Positions 54,465 through 63,600 of a stretch of DNA of 64,000 nt are shown here, one piece after another. The position numbers and the translations under genes are program-made. Numbering within the stretch: position 1 is the stretch's first letter; each line of letters begins with the position of its first letter. Under the pieces are notes generated by a model. That model had not been told where the DNA came from, did no database searches, and was given only the letters and a program-made list of their open reading frames with translations. Location: the NCBI RefSeq assembly GCF_010078385.1, contig NZ_SIJC01000004.1:248001-312000 (forward strand), read 5' to 3'. Origin of the DNA: Chengkuizengella sediminis (lineage in GTDB: Bacteria > Bacillota > Bacilli > Paenibacillales > KCTC-33759).

Positions 54465-55553
54465 TTAGACCTTAACAGTTGATTTATATAGTCCGGAGGC
54501 TTTAAGCTCTTTAAAGAAATCCTCAAACTGTGGAATATCCAACTGCTGCTGTGAATCAGATAAAGCAGTAGATGGATCAGGATGTACTTCTACCATCACA
54601 CCGTCTGCACCGGCAGCTAAAGCAGCTTTCGCACATGGCAGCAAAATGTCTTTTCGACCCGCTGAGTGAGTTACATCTACTAACACAGGTAAATGACTTT
54701 CTTGTTTCAAAATAGGTACAGCAGAAATATCTAACGTATTTCGTGTCCATTTTTCGTAAGTTCTTATGCCACGTTCAATTAACATCACTTGTGTATTTCC
54801 TCGGGAAACAATATATTCTGCAGCATGCAGGAATTCTTCCATCGTAGCTGACAATCCTCTTTTAAGTAAAACTGGAAGGTTGGACTCTCCTGCTTCCTTT
54901 AATAGTTCAAAGTTATGCATATTACGAGCACCGATCTGGATAATATCAATATAATCAGAAGCCATTTCGATATGACGAGGATCTACGATCTCACTTATTG
55001 TAGTTAGACCAAATTCCTGTCCTACCTTTTTCAATATCTCCAGACCCTCAACACCTAACCCTTGGAAATCATATGGAGAAGTCCTTGGCTTAAATGCTCC
55101 TCCTCTTAATACAGGTACACCCGCAGCTTTTATTGCAGCACCTACTTCTCTTACCTGCTCGTAACTTTCAACCGAACATGGACCAGCTATCAATACGGAT
55201 TCATTCCCTCCGATCACAGCATCCTGAAGCTCGATCACAGTATCTTCTACTTGTTTCTTTCTGCTGACCAATAAATGTTTTTTATGCTCCTCAGATTGAA
55301 GATTCAAAGAAGCTTTAAAAATTTGTTTGAACAAATGACGAATCGCTCCGTCTTCAAATGGACCTTCATTTAAAGAAATTAGCTGTTCTAACATTTTATT
55401 TTCACGTACAGGGTCAAATTTAGGCACTCCCTGTTTTTCTTTAATATCGCCAATCTCTTTTGCGATATCTGCACGTTTAGAAATTAACTTTAAAAGTTCT
55501 TTATTAATTTGATCCATTTCTTTCCTTAGATGATCTAATTCTATATTGGACAT
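54465..55553 (-). CDS. aroA: Chorismate mutase - DAHP synthase
   Basis: A 362-residue two-domain enzyme starting behind AAGGAG. Residues 1-90 are an AroQ-type chorismate mutase ([24 protein letters not shown]). Residues about 95-362 are a KDO8P-type DAHP synthase ([55 protein letters not shown]). It joins phosphoenolpyruvate and erythrose-4-phosphate at the start of the shikimate pathway, and the mutase part gives feedback control. The symbol follows Bacillus subtilis usage. It is controlled by the T-box upstream. Confidence 0.95.
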   Translation of the reverse strand: MSNIELDHLRKEMDQINKELLKLISKRADIAKEIGDIKEKQGVPKFDPVRENKMLEQLISLNEGPFEDGAIRHLFKQIFKASLNLQSEEHKKHLLVSRKKQVEDTVIELQDAVIGGNESVLIAGPCSVESYEQVREVGAAIKAAGVPVLRGGAFKPRTSPYDFQGLGVEGLEILKKVGQEFGLTTISEIVDPRHIEMASDYIDIIQIGARNMHNFELLKEAGESNLPVLLKRGLSATMEEFLHAAEYIVSRGNTQVMLIERGIRTYEKWTRNTLDISAVPILKQESHLPVLVDVTHSAGRKDILLPCAKAALAAGADGVMVEVHPDPSTALSDSQQQLDIPQFEDFFKELKASGLYKSTVKV

Positions 55554-55702
55554 TTATATCACTCCTTATCATTTTTTTATATTAATTTTCACAGAGAAAG
55601 CTTAATTCATTCCTTTTTATAACAATTTAAAATATAGTTCCCACAAAAGTGCACTAATGCGGGTTTCAATTTAAATGTTGAACAATGATTCCAGAATACA
55701 AA

Positions 55703-56015
55703 AAAAGCCTTATCATCCTCAAGGGACGAAAGACCGCGGTACCACCCTAATTAAAAACACGATGTATAAAGTTTTTTGCAACATCAATGCTTTTCACTTA
55801 AACATGATAACGGTATGAAAACCGATAACTTCTTTTCATGAAACAGTGATATTTCAAAATACTCGACCCGGGCCTTCACCGTTTCAATTTTCAAAGTTCG
55901 ACTCCGGAGTGAACTTCAGCGACAACTTTCCAAGGCATGCTTTCAGTCTGTGACTTGCCCTCCCTGTATGGCGTATCTTCCGCTTACTCTTTCCTTCAAC
56001 GTCTTTAACCTTTGT
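55703..56015 (-). promoter_or_regulatory. T-box riboswitch leader of aroA
   Basis: On the minus strand, the T-box core GGGTGGTACCGCGG lies at 55745-55732, then a terminator stem and T-run (55720-55700). An AAAGAGTAAGCG stem I region starts near 55992. Aromatic amino acids are the expected effectors for this gene (Phe, Tyr or Trp tRNA). I could not place the specifier codon securely; the loop near 55895 contains GTCGAACTTTGAAAA. It is a standard tRNA-sensing antitermination system. Confidence 0.88.
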
Positions 56016-56031
56016 ATTAGATTGTAATTGG

Positions 56032-56228
56032 AACTATTATAACGAATTCAATTTTAGATTACAACTATTTAAGTTAAAGTATTTATGCAAAAAAGCATTA
56101 CCGCTTTAAACTGATAGTGTTTTTTAATATATTTCATTTCAAATATTAATGATTAAAAGTGTAATAAGTTCTCCATATACAAGAAAAATGTGCAAAGACC
56201 TATCATTATTTAAAATGGATTGTTACCA
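56032..56228. repeat. Intergenic duplicate, copy 1
   Basis: This segment, between aroA's T-box and the VTT gene, aligns along its length with 56913-57075: shared blocks AACGAA, AGATTACAAC, a CTTTAAA block, TTAAAAGT(G/A)TAATA and TATACA(A). The two copies lie in the same orientation around the VTT gene. No protein frame is supported. Confidence 0.65.
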
Positions 56229-56230
56229 TT

Positions 56231-56782
56231 TCATTTATCCTTTTTTTTCAATAGAATATAAATGATTAAGATCATACTTAACGTCACAATCAGATTTACA
56301 TACCGTTCTTGAATATAAAATAAATCATACCCAATCATCGATTCAATCCATATGGTTGGCACTTTACCAATAAGGGTTACTAACAAGAAATCTAAAAACC
56401 TCATTTGAACAGCAGCAGCCGCAAAGGTAGCAGCTCCTGATGGTACCATTGGTGCAAGTCTAGCTGATAATAAAACAATCGCTTGTTTCTTCCTAGTGAT
56501 TCCTCGCAACTTCTTTACCCATTTCCAAGAAAGCGAATCCCCTTTCCACTTTCTTAACCCCCAACGATATACTGTATAGGCTGCTCCTGCTCCAAGTGTT
56601 TCTCCAATAACCGATACAAAAAAACCATAAACAGGACCAAAAACAACCACATTTGCACCAGACAGAAAAAGGGATGGCAATACACCAACAACACCAATGA
56701 TGATATTAATGAATATACTTATTAGAACAGCCCACACACCAAATTCACGGAGCCATTCTGCTGCTGTTTCAAATTGCAACAT
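56231..56782 (-). CDS. VTT-domain (TVP38/TMEM64-like) membrane protein
   Basis: The start is ATG 56782 behind AAAGGAAAGAG; the frame opens at 56806. The ~183-residue product has five or so membrane segments and the VTT/DedA-like core: GVLPSLFLSGANVVVFGPVYG, ETLGAGAAYTVYRWGLRK and LSARLAPMVPSGAATFAAAA. VTT proteins act as lipid scramblases or transporters in membranes; the exact cargo is unknown. Two related ~180-bp segments flank the gene as direct repeats, so it may have been inserted or carried by a duplication. Confidence 0.85.
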   Translation of the reverse strand: MLQFETAAEWLREFGVWAVLISIFINIIIGVVGVLPSLFLSGANVVVFGPVYGFFVSVIGETLGAGAAYTVYRWGLRKWKGDSLSWKWVKKLRGITRKKQAIVLLSARLAPMVPSGAATFAAAAVQMRFLDFLLVTLIGKVPTIWIESMIGYDLFYIQERYVNLIVTLSMILIIYILLKKKDK

Positions 56783-56912
56783 GACTCTTTCCTTTCTATG
56801 TTTCAACTAGATTTACTCTCAAGTCTAATGAAACAAAACGCTCCTCATCGCGGGAAGACATACGTCAACTGAATTATATTACAAACTTCAGCGACAACGA
56901 ACTTTATTATAA

Positions 56913-57075
56913 CGAACAACAAATAAGATTACAACGAAGCGTTTAAACAAAACGCTGTAACACTTTAAATTAATAATATAATTTAAAAATTGTTGTTAAA
57001 AGTATAATATGTTCTTTATATACAAAACAAAGTGTATCCGACCTTAGTTTATTAATAATGGGTTGTAAAGGCATA
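56913..57075. repeat. Intergenic duplicate, copy 2
   Basis: Partner of 56032-56228. Just before it, 56885-56900 still reads AACTTCAGCGACAAC, which also occurs inside the aroA T-box at 55912-55926. This suggests a decayed second copy of the T-box region and its promoter. Confidence 0.6.
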
Positions 57076-57079
57076 ACAA

Positions 57080-57112
57080 AACCAACCATTGTTTTGCTAA
57101 CAATGGTTGGTT
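57080..57112 (-). terminator. Terminator of the DUF4097 gene
   Basis: A perfect 14-bp stem (AACCAACCATTGTT / AACAATGGTTGGTT) with a 5-nt loop, 20 bp after the gene's stop. Confidence 0.85.
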
Positions 57113-57132
57113 CGTTATACACTGAACAATTT

Positions 57133-57882
57133 TTAATTACTTACTAATTCCAAATCACCTGTGTTTGAAGAAAGTTTAATGATGGGGCCTTTCCCTGTCA
57201 AGTAACTTGGTAAGTCAATGATTTCTTTTCCTGTATCCGTATCAAAATCAATTTGTAATGCTTCTGGAGATTTCTGTGATTTTATAATAATATCGCCTGT
57301 AACTGATTTTCCAACAATATCATCATTGATTTGCTCTAATTCCAATAAGATTTCACCTGTATCTGTTCTAACATCAAAAGCTCCTTGAAGTACACTTACA
57401 TCCATATCTCCAGTTACTGTTTTTAATACATATTTGTCAGATGTTATACTCTTCATTTCAATACTTGCCGACTCCGTTTGTACTTGAAATACTGCAAACT
57501 CTGCTTCTGGCACTTTCACTATTAAATCATATTCAGTATACAAGTCAAATAGATTCCCTTTAGATTTTTTCACCTCTATATAAGCTTGACCATCAGACTC
57601 CTGAACATCTAATTCATAGTTGTTTTCTGTCTTTTTTGTAGTCTTCCCCTTTAGTTGAGCTTGAATTTGATCTCCTCCAGACTGAACAATTTGAACTTTT
57701 CCTACAGGCGAGATAATTTGAACATTGTGGATATTTCCTACTGAGAGTGATTTTTCAATTTCAAAATCTACCAAATTCAGCTCTGAATCTCCTTGAAAAA
57801 ATGAAATCACGTTTGAAAAAACAAAAAGTCCACCAAAAACAATAAGTCCCATAATAATTGCAAATATTATGATCTTTTTCAT
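57133..57882 (-). CDS. DUF4097 (LiaG-like) membrane-anchored adhesin-fold protein
   Basis: The ATG at 57882 is the more ordinary start; a GTG at 57897 opens the same frame and cannot be excluded. The ~249-residue product has one N-terminal membrane helix (IIFAIIMGLIVFGGLFVFS) and then a parallel beta-helix-like repeat domain of the DUF4097/LiaG type (VKVPEAEFAVFQVQTESASI, LKTVTGDMDVSVLQGAFDVR, KSVTGDIIIK). LiaG-like proteins accompany envelope-stress systems. Here it lies after the NRPS operon with its own terminator, without an adjacent two-component pair. Confidence 0.8.
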   Translation of the reverse strand: MKKIIIFAIIMGLIVFGGLFVFSNVISFFQGDSELNLVDFEIEKSLSVGNIHNVQIISPVGKVQIVQSGGDQIQAQLKGKTTKKTENNYELDVQESDGQAYIEVKKSKGNLFDLYTEYDLIVKVPEAEFAVFQVQTESASIEMKSITSDKYVLKTVTGDMDVSVLQGAFDVRTDTGEILLELEQINDDIVGKSVTGDIIIKSQKSPEALQIDFDTDTGKEIIDLPSYLTGKGPIIKLSSNTGDLELVSN

Positions 57883-57977
57883 ATAAACTTTTTCCACCTA
57901 TCATTATAAGATTTAGTTCCATATACAAATTATATTTTATTTTTTTCTTTTTATGTGAAAAATTAACAATTTTGTGA

Positions 57978-59276
57978 TTATATTATGTTTGTCGAAAAAG
58001 AAGTATTAGATGTTTCTTTAACATTCCCTATTGCTTTTAATAAACTTTGTTTTAATATATTACACCCTTCTTTTAAATTATCTATTCCTATCGTTAAAGG
58101 TGGTAAAATTTTAATGACATGATCATTTCTTCCTGCACTTTCTATGATCAATCCATGGTCAAAACAATCCTTAATCACAGCACTCGTAATATTGTCATTT
58201 TCAAATCCTGATAAATCGATGCCCCATATCATACCAATTCCTCTGATATCTATAGAAGAATCTATTGGTTTTATTTCTTTTTCGAGAAACTGTTTAATGA
58301 AATATTCCTTTGTTTTTACTTGTTCTTCTATCATTTCTTTTTCAATGATTTCCAAAGCTGCTTTTGCAGCAATAAAAGCCAGCTGATTTCCCCGGAATGT
58401 GCCATTATGTTCTCCTGGTTTCCAAATGTCTAACTCTGGTTTGATCAATACTAGCGACATCGGTAGTCCGTATCCACTAATGGATTTTGATAAAACAACG
58501 ATATCTGGTATGATGTCGGCTCTTTCAAATGAAAAAAATGAACCCGTTCGTAAACAACCTACTTGTATATCATCACAAATGAGTAAAATATCATGTTCAT
58601 CACATAATTTTCTTAATTTTCTCAACCACTCAATGTCCGCTACATTCACTCCACCTTCAGCTTGAACAGTTTCGATGATGATTGCAGCAGGTTTTTCAAT
58701 TCCAGAATGAGTATCATTCAAAATATATTCGATATATTTGATCGTATCCATGTTTCCAAATGGTCCATGATTAAATGGAATAAAGGTAACACGATCTAAA
58801 TTTAACCCTGCACCTGCTCTGTTTGATTTATTACTTGAAATAGACAAACTCCCTAAAGTCATACCGTGGAAACTCCCCATTAATGCAAAAATTCCTGTGC
58901 GTTTTTTGAATTTTCTGGCTAATTTTAAAGCCGCTTCTACCGCATTTGCCCCTGTAGGTCCACTAAATTGAATTTTATAATCTAATTGACGTGGACTTAA
59001 TATTTGTTCATGAAATGCAGATATAAAATCCTCTTTTGCGCTAGTGTACAAATCTAATCCATGCATAATTTTATCCGAAGTCATATAATCTATCATTTTT
59101 TCCTTCATGTAATCATGATTATGCCCATAATTTAATGCGCCTGCACCTGCTAAAAAATCAAGATAACTTTCACCTGTTTTTGAATATAATATTTCCCCTT
59201 TTGCTTTATCAAAAACGACAGGATAATTTCTGCAATAAGACCTCACATTTGACTCTATTTTTTCAAAAATATTCAT
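57978..59276 (-). CDS. Diaminobutyrate--2-oxoglutarate aminotransferase
   Basis: A 432-residue class III PLP aminotransferase of the EctB/DAB type starting behind GGAGAGG. Matching blocks are NYGHNHDYMKEKMIDY, FSGPTGANAVEAALKLARKF, GSFHGMTLGSLS, ICDDIQVGCLRTGSFFSFE, the PLP Lys in VVLSKSISGYGLP and KPGEHNGTFRGNQLAF. It makes L-2,4-diaminobutyrate (Dab) from aspartate semialdehyde. ectA and ectC are absent, so ectoine synthesis is not supported. As the last gene of an NRPS-MFS run on the same strand, it probably supplies Dab to the peptide. Confidence 0.92.
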   Translation of the reverse strand: MNIFEKIESNVRSYCRNYPVVFDKAKGEILYSKTGESYLDFLAGAGALNYGHNHDYMKEKMIDYMTSDKIMHGLDLYTSAKEDFISAFHEQILSPRQLDYKIQFSGPTGANAVEAALKLARKFKKRTGIFALMGSFHGMTLGSLSISSNKSNRAGAGLNLDRVTFIPFNHGPFGNMDTIKYIEYILNDTHSGIEKPAAIIIETVQAEGGVNVADIEWLRKLRKLCDEHDILLICDDIQVGCLRTGSFFSFERADIIPDIVVLSKSISGYGLPMSLVLIKPELDIWKPGEHNGTFRGNQLAFIAAKAALEIIEKEMIEEQVKTKEYFIKQFLEKEIKPIDSSIDIRGIGMIWGIDLSGFENDNITSAVIKDCFDHGLIIESAGRNDHVIKILPPLTIGIDNLKEGCNILKQSLLKAIGNVKETSNTSFSTNII

Positions 59277-59327
59277 TGATTTATCTTCCTCTCCATTTTT
59301 ATTTTTAAAATTTATAGTTAAATTTAT

Positions 59328-60620
59328 TTAGTTAGATTCAACAACTTCTATGGGATTAAGTTCCATGTGATCCTCGTGATCATCCTGCTCTCTACTAAAA
59401 AACTCTCTCAGTTCCTGATTCCGATGTGCTATAAAACCGATAATAATTAGCGTGACACCTGAAATCGTAGTTAAATATATCCAACTGATCATCTCTAATG
59501 CGGCTCCATATATCCACAGACCAACTGGGACACTCATCGTAGCTACTGTTGTAACAATTCCAAAAAAACTTGCTCTCATTTTCTCTGGAATATAAATCTG
59601 CACATAAGACACCATAGGTATATTGGCCATAGAATTAAACATCCCCATAAATGTCAAAATAATCATATATCCTAGCAAAATTACCAATGAAGAGTTGATT
59701 GATATAAAAGGCAGCTCTGGAAAAACCCATAATACTGTCATAAACGCCAGTAGTTGAAATAGTATAAATATTTTATTTATAACAAAACGACCAATTTTTT
59801 TGATCGCTACTAATAATGCACCAACGATAAGACCTAAACCTAATGCCCCCTCTATCAAAGCAATATAAAATTCAGACATTTCATAGATCTCACGCATAAT
59901 ATAAGGCATCACTAAAGTTACGATAGGTACGAACATAAAATTAATAACAAGAAAAATACCTAGTAAATACTTTAACTCGTTGCGATCTTTGATATATTGA
60001 TGAACTTCCTTCATACTTTGCCAGTAGGTATTGTTTTGCAAAGATTCCTCTGATTTTTTTCTAAATACAAAAAATACGTTGATGATACCAGATAAGATAA
60101 ATGAAATACCATCTATGAGAAATACCATTTCAATTCCAAAAGCCCCATAAGCAAAAGCACCAACAAATAGTCCAACAATACTTAATAAAGTACTTATACT
60201 CTGAATATTTGAGTTAACTGCCATCACCCGACTCTTAGACACAAGCTCGGGGATGGCAGCATTCATAGCTAATAAAAATACGGCTTGAAATGAATACAGA
60301 ATAATAACATAACAAATTAATAATCCTATATTGGCCGGTTGAACTAGAAACAGAACTAGAAATAATATCGTGGTTATACCACTTAATAGATCCGCAGCTA
60401 TTAATATTTTTTTCTTATTACTTCTATCAATAAGCACTCCAGCAAACAGATTCACGATGACACCTGGTATATAGGTAAATCCAAATACAAATCCAAACAT
60501 TAAAGGTGAACCAGTGATGTCTAAAATATATAAACTAAGGGCAAACCTTAATGCTACGGAACCCAACTCAGATATTAAACGGCTAATACTAATTAAAACG
60601 ATATTTCTAGTATCTGACAT
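59328..60620 (-). CDS. MFS exporter of the NRPS operon
   Basis: A 430-residue transporter starting behind GAAGGG. About 12 membrane helices, with the MFS motif in AGVLIDRSNKKKILIAADLL (D-R-x2-K-K loop). It resembles macrolide-efflux/EntS-type drug exporters (MefA, YfmI). It lies 33 bp after the NRPS stop and 51 bp before the aminotransferase start, so it is in their operon. It likely exports the peptide or gives self-protection, inferred from context. Confidence 0.88.
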   Translation of the reverse strand: MSDTRNIVLISISRLISELGSVALRFALSLYILDITGSPLMFGFVFGFTYIPGVIVNLFAGVLIDRSNKKKILIAADLLSGITTILFLVLFLVQPANIGLLICYVIILYSFQAVFLLAMNAAIPELVSKSRVMAVNSNIQSISTLLSIVGLFVGAFAYGAFGIEMVFLIDGISFILSGIINVFFVFRKKSEESLQNNTYWQSMKEVHQYIKDRNELKYLLGIFLVINFMFVPIVTLVMPYIMREIYEMSEFYIALIEGALGLGLIVGALLVAIKKIGRFVINKIFILFQLLAFMTVLWVFPELPFISINSSLVILLGYMIILTFMGMFNSMANIPMVSYVQIYIPEKMRASFFGIVTTVATMSVPVGLWIYGAALEMISWIYLTTISGVTLIIIGFIAHRNQELREFFSREQDDHEDHMELNPIEVVESN

Positions 60621-60653
60621 TTTCCCTTTTCCCTTCTAATATCTTTTTATCAA

Positions 60654-63600
60654 CTAATTAGCGTTTATTTTATAGCCTTTTTTTGTTAAGTGCCGAATAG
60701 CTGCTTTTTGCAATTGTTTCGATGCCATATTTTGATCAACAATATATGGTAATATCATTGAAATGTACAACTTTTCGTGATCATACGAAATCATGTTAAT
60801 GATTCTTGAACGATTTTCACTGTTAATATGACCTGTATCTAAATCTCTTAAACCGTCATCTTCTACTTTTAGTTCACCTAAGTAATTAAAGTTAATCGGA
60901 ATTTGTTTAAATGATTTATATAACAGTTCGTTTGATATTGGGTATTCCTTTTTCATTTCATCGTTATACATTAAATTAGCAAAGTGAATATTTTTTTCAG
61001 GTACCCATTTCAATTTTTCTTTTATTTGTTGAGCATTATCATAGAGACTTGCTTCACCATTCACTAAGATAGGGATATAATCGATAAATTCTCCAATCGT
61101 ATTAAAATAGGTTTCTGAACCAAAACGCCTTCCATAATTTGTTACCCAAAATGGAACCTTAGATATTTCAAAATTAGATTGGAAATAAACACCTAAAATA
61201 TCCAAGCTTAATTCCCATATCTCTTCAGAATCCATCTGCCAAGAACCGTTTGTAATCCTCGTTGCAAAATCAACAACGGTATATTCAGAACTGTCAAATT
61301 GTTTCATTTTATTTTCAATTTGAGTACTTAAACTTTCAAATTCTTTTAGGTTAAATTCATCCAACATTTGTTGATCATTCATTAATTGCGGTCCCTTTTT
61401 TATTTGTTGGATAAAGGTTTTAAATCTATTATTTTGTTCAATTTTGACACTTTGTCCTACCGATATCTTTTCGTAGTAGTTATTTAGTTTATTTTTTATA
61501 ACCTCACTGCTCATGTAGTCAAAAACGACATGAGAAAAAGGTAACAACAACAAGTGGTCCCTAAGATTTTCTTTAATTAAACACGCTCTAAACAACAAAG
61601 AATGCTCCATTTCATACTCCTTCAAAAAGAATTTATCCATGATAAACTTGATGATTTTCTGTTTTGTTTTCTTATCATAAGAGGATAAATCTACAAATGG
61701 AATGGATGTTTCTGAAACAGGGTTATATTCGTTCCATTGATATTTACCTTCATCTATCGTAAGTATGCTCCTCATTGTACTTTCTGAAGATAAAAGATGT
61801 AAAAAGGCTTCATCTAACACTTCTTTATCGAGGTACTTGTCCCATTTCATCGCTGTTCCTGAAAAATCTTTCTGTTCTAGATGATACTTTTGAGAAGGTG
61901 ATACCTCATACGTATCCATAACTTTGCCATTCATCAGCTCCTTTTCCAGGTGTAAGTGTTTTGCTTCAACATCATTTAATATTTCATCTAACATGATATG
62001 GGAACATGATTGTTTACTACGAATGACTCTATCAAATTCTTTTTGACTGATTTTAGAATGTTGGATTAACTCTGTCCATTCAACGATATGATGTGGTCTT
62101 ATTTTGTCATCTACACGCTCTTCTACTAAAGAAACAATTTGATCCATCAATTGTTCATTTAATCCTTCCACAAAAAGCACAATCGTTGTTTTGTCATTAT
62201 CATGAACCTCAAATTGTTGAAGTTGACTTTTGATTTTTAATTGTTCATTGATATATTCTTCTGCTTGATAAATATCATCAATATAAACCTTCTGTTTTTT
62301 ATCGTTTAATTGAATAAGTTCAGCTAGTTTTTCAGGAGTTTGATATGCAAACACGTCATTAATGCGAATGTGATAACCTAGTTGTGTCAATTCTGAAACC
62401 AATTGAATTGCTTTTAAAGAATGACCTCCTAGTTCAAAGAAATCATCATGAATACTAATACGTTCTACATTTAACAATTCACACCATACGTCCACAATCT
62501 GCTCTTCTATTTCATTTCTTGGCTGAACATATTCAACATCTGTATTTGCTACAAGATCAGGTTCAGGCAGTGCTTTTCGATCCACTTTCCCGTTTTGATT
62601 TAATGGAAATTTATCCATAAACACATACGCAGATGGAATCATATAATCTGGCAGCTTACTCACTAGAAACTCTTTCATTTCTTGAACAGATAACAATTTT
62701 TCTGTCACGATATAAGCAACTAAATATTTCATTTGGTTATGCTGTTCTTTTGGTAAAACTACCGTTTCTCTTACATCATTATTTTTTAAGATCTGTCTCT
62801 CAATCTCACCGATCTCTACTCTAAATCCTCTAATTTTTAGTTGATTGTCCATTCTGCCGATATACTCAATATTTCCATCAGGTAACCATCTGGCTAAATC
62901 ACCTGTTCGATAACATCTTTGTTCATCATCAACAAACGGGTTGGATATAAATTTTTCTGAGGTTAACGTATCAAGGTTCTTGTATCCTCTTGCCACTCCA
63001 TCTCCACCAACCCAAAGCTCCCCAGGTACACCAACAGGTGTAAGCTTTCCTAAAGGATCAACAATATAAGCTGTTGAATTATGAATCGGTTGACCAATAG
63101 GAATGTTAGATTCATGGGTTTTATGAATTGAATAACAGCATGAGAACGTTGTATTTTCTGTTGGTCCATAGCCGTTTACAACGGTTAGGTTAGGACAATG
63201 TTGCTTGACATCATAAATCCTTTTTGGTGTTAATACATCTCCTCCAACAATTAAAGTTTTTAACTGATCAAACATATTAGGTTTTTGCAGGGATAGCTGA
63301 TTAAACAATGGAGATGTTAACCACATCGTTGTTATTTTGTCCTCTTTCAGTGTTTTTTCTAGTTTTTCAGGACTTAGTATGGTATATTTGTCCACCACAT
63401 AAAGTTCTAAACCATTGAGAAGTGCGCCCCATATTTCAAATGTACAAGCATCAAACACTTCAGCCCCTGTTTGTAAGATTCGATCACCTTTATCAAAAGT
63501 TACATAATTTGTGTTTTTCACTAATCTCACAACATTTTGGTGCTCTACCATGACACCTTTTGGTTTGCCAGTAGAACCTGAAGTGTACATCATATAAGCC

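Noticed and set aside
57978-59276. Ectoine biosynthesis from the EctB-like aminotransferase
   Set aside because: No ectA or ectC is adjacent, and the gene follows an NRPS and exporter.
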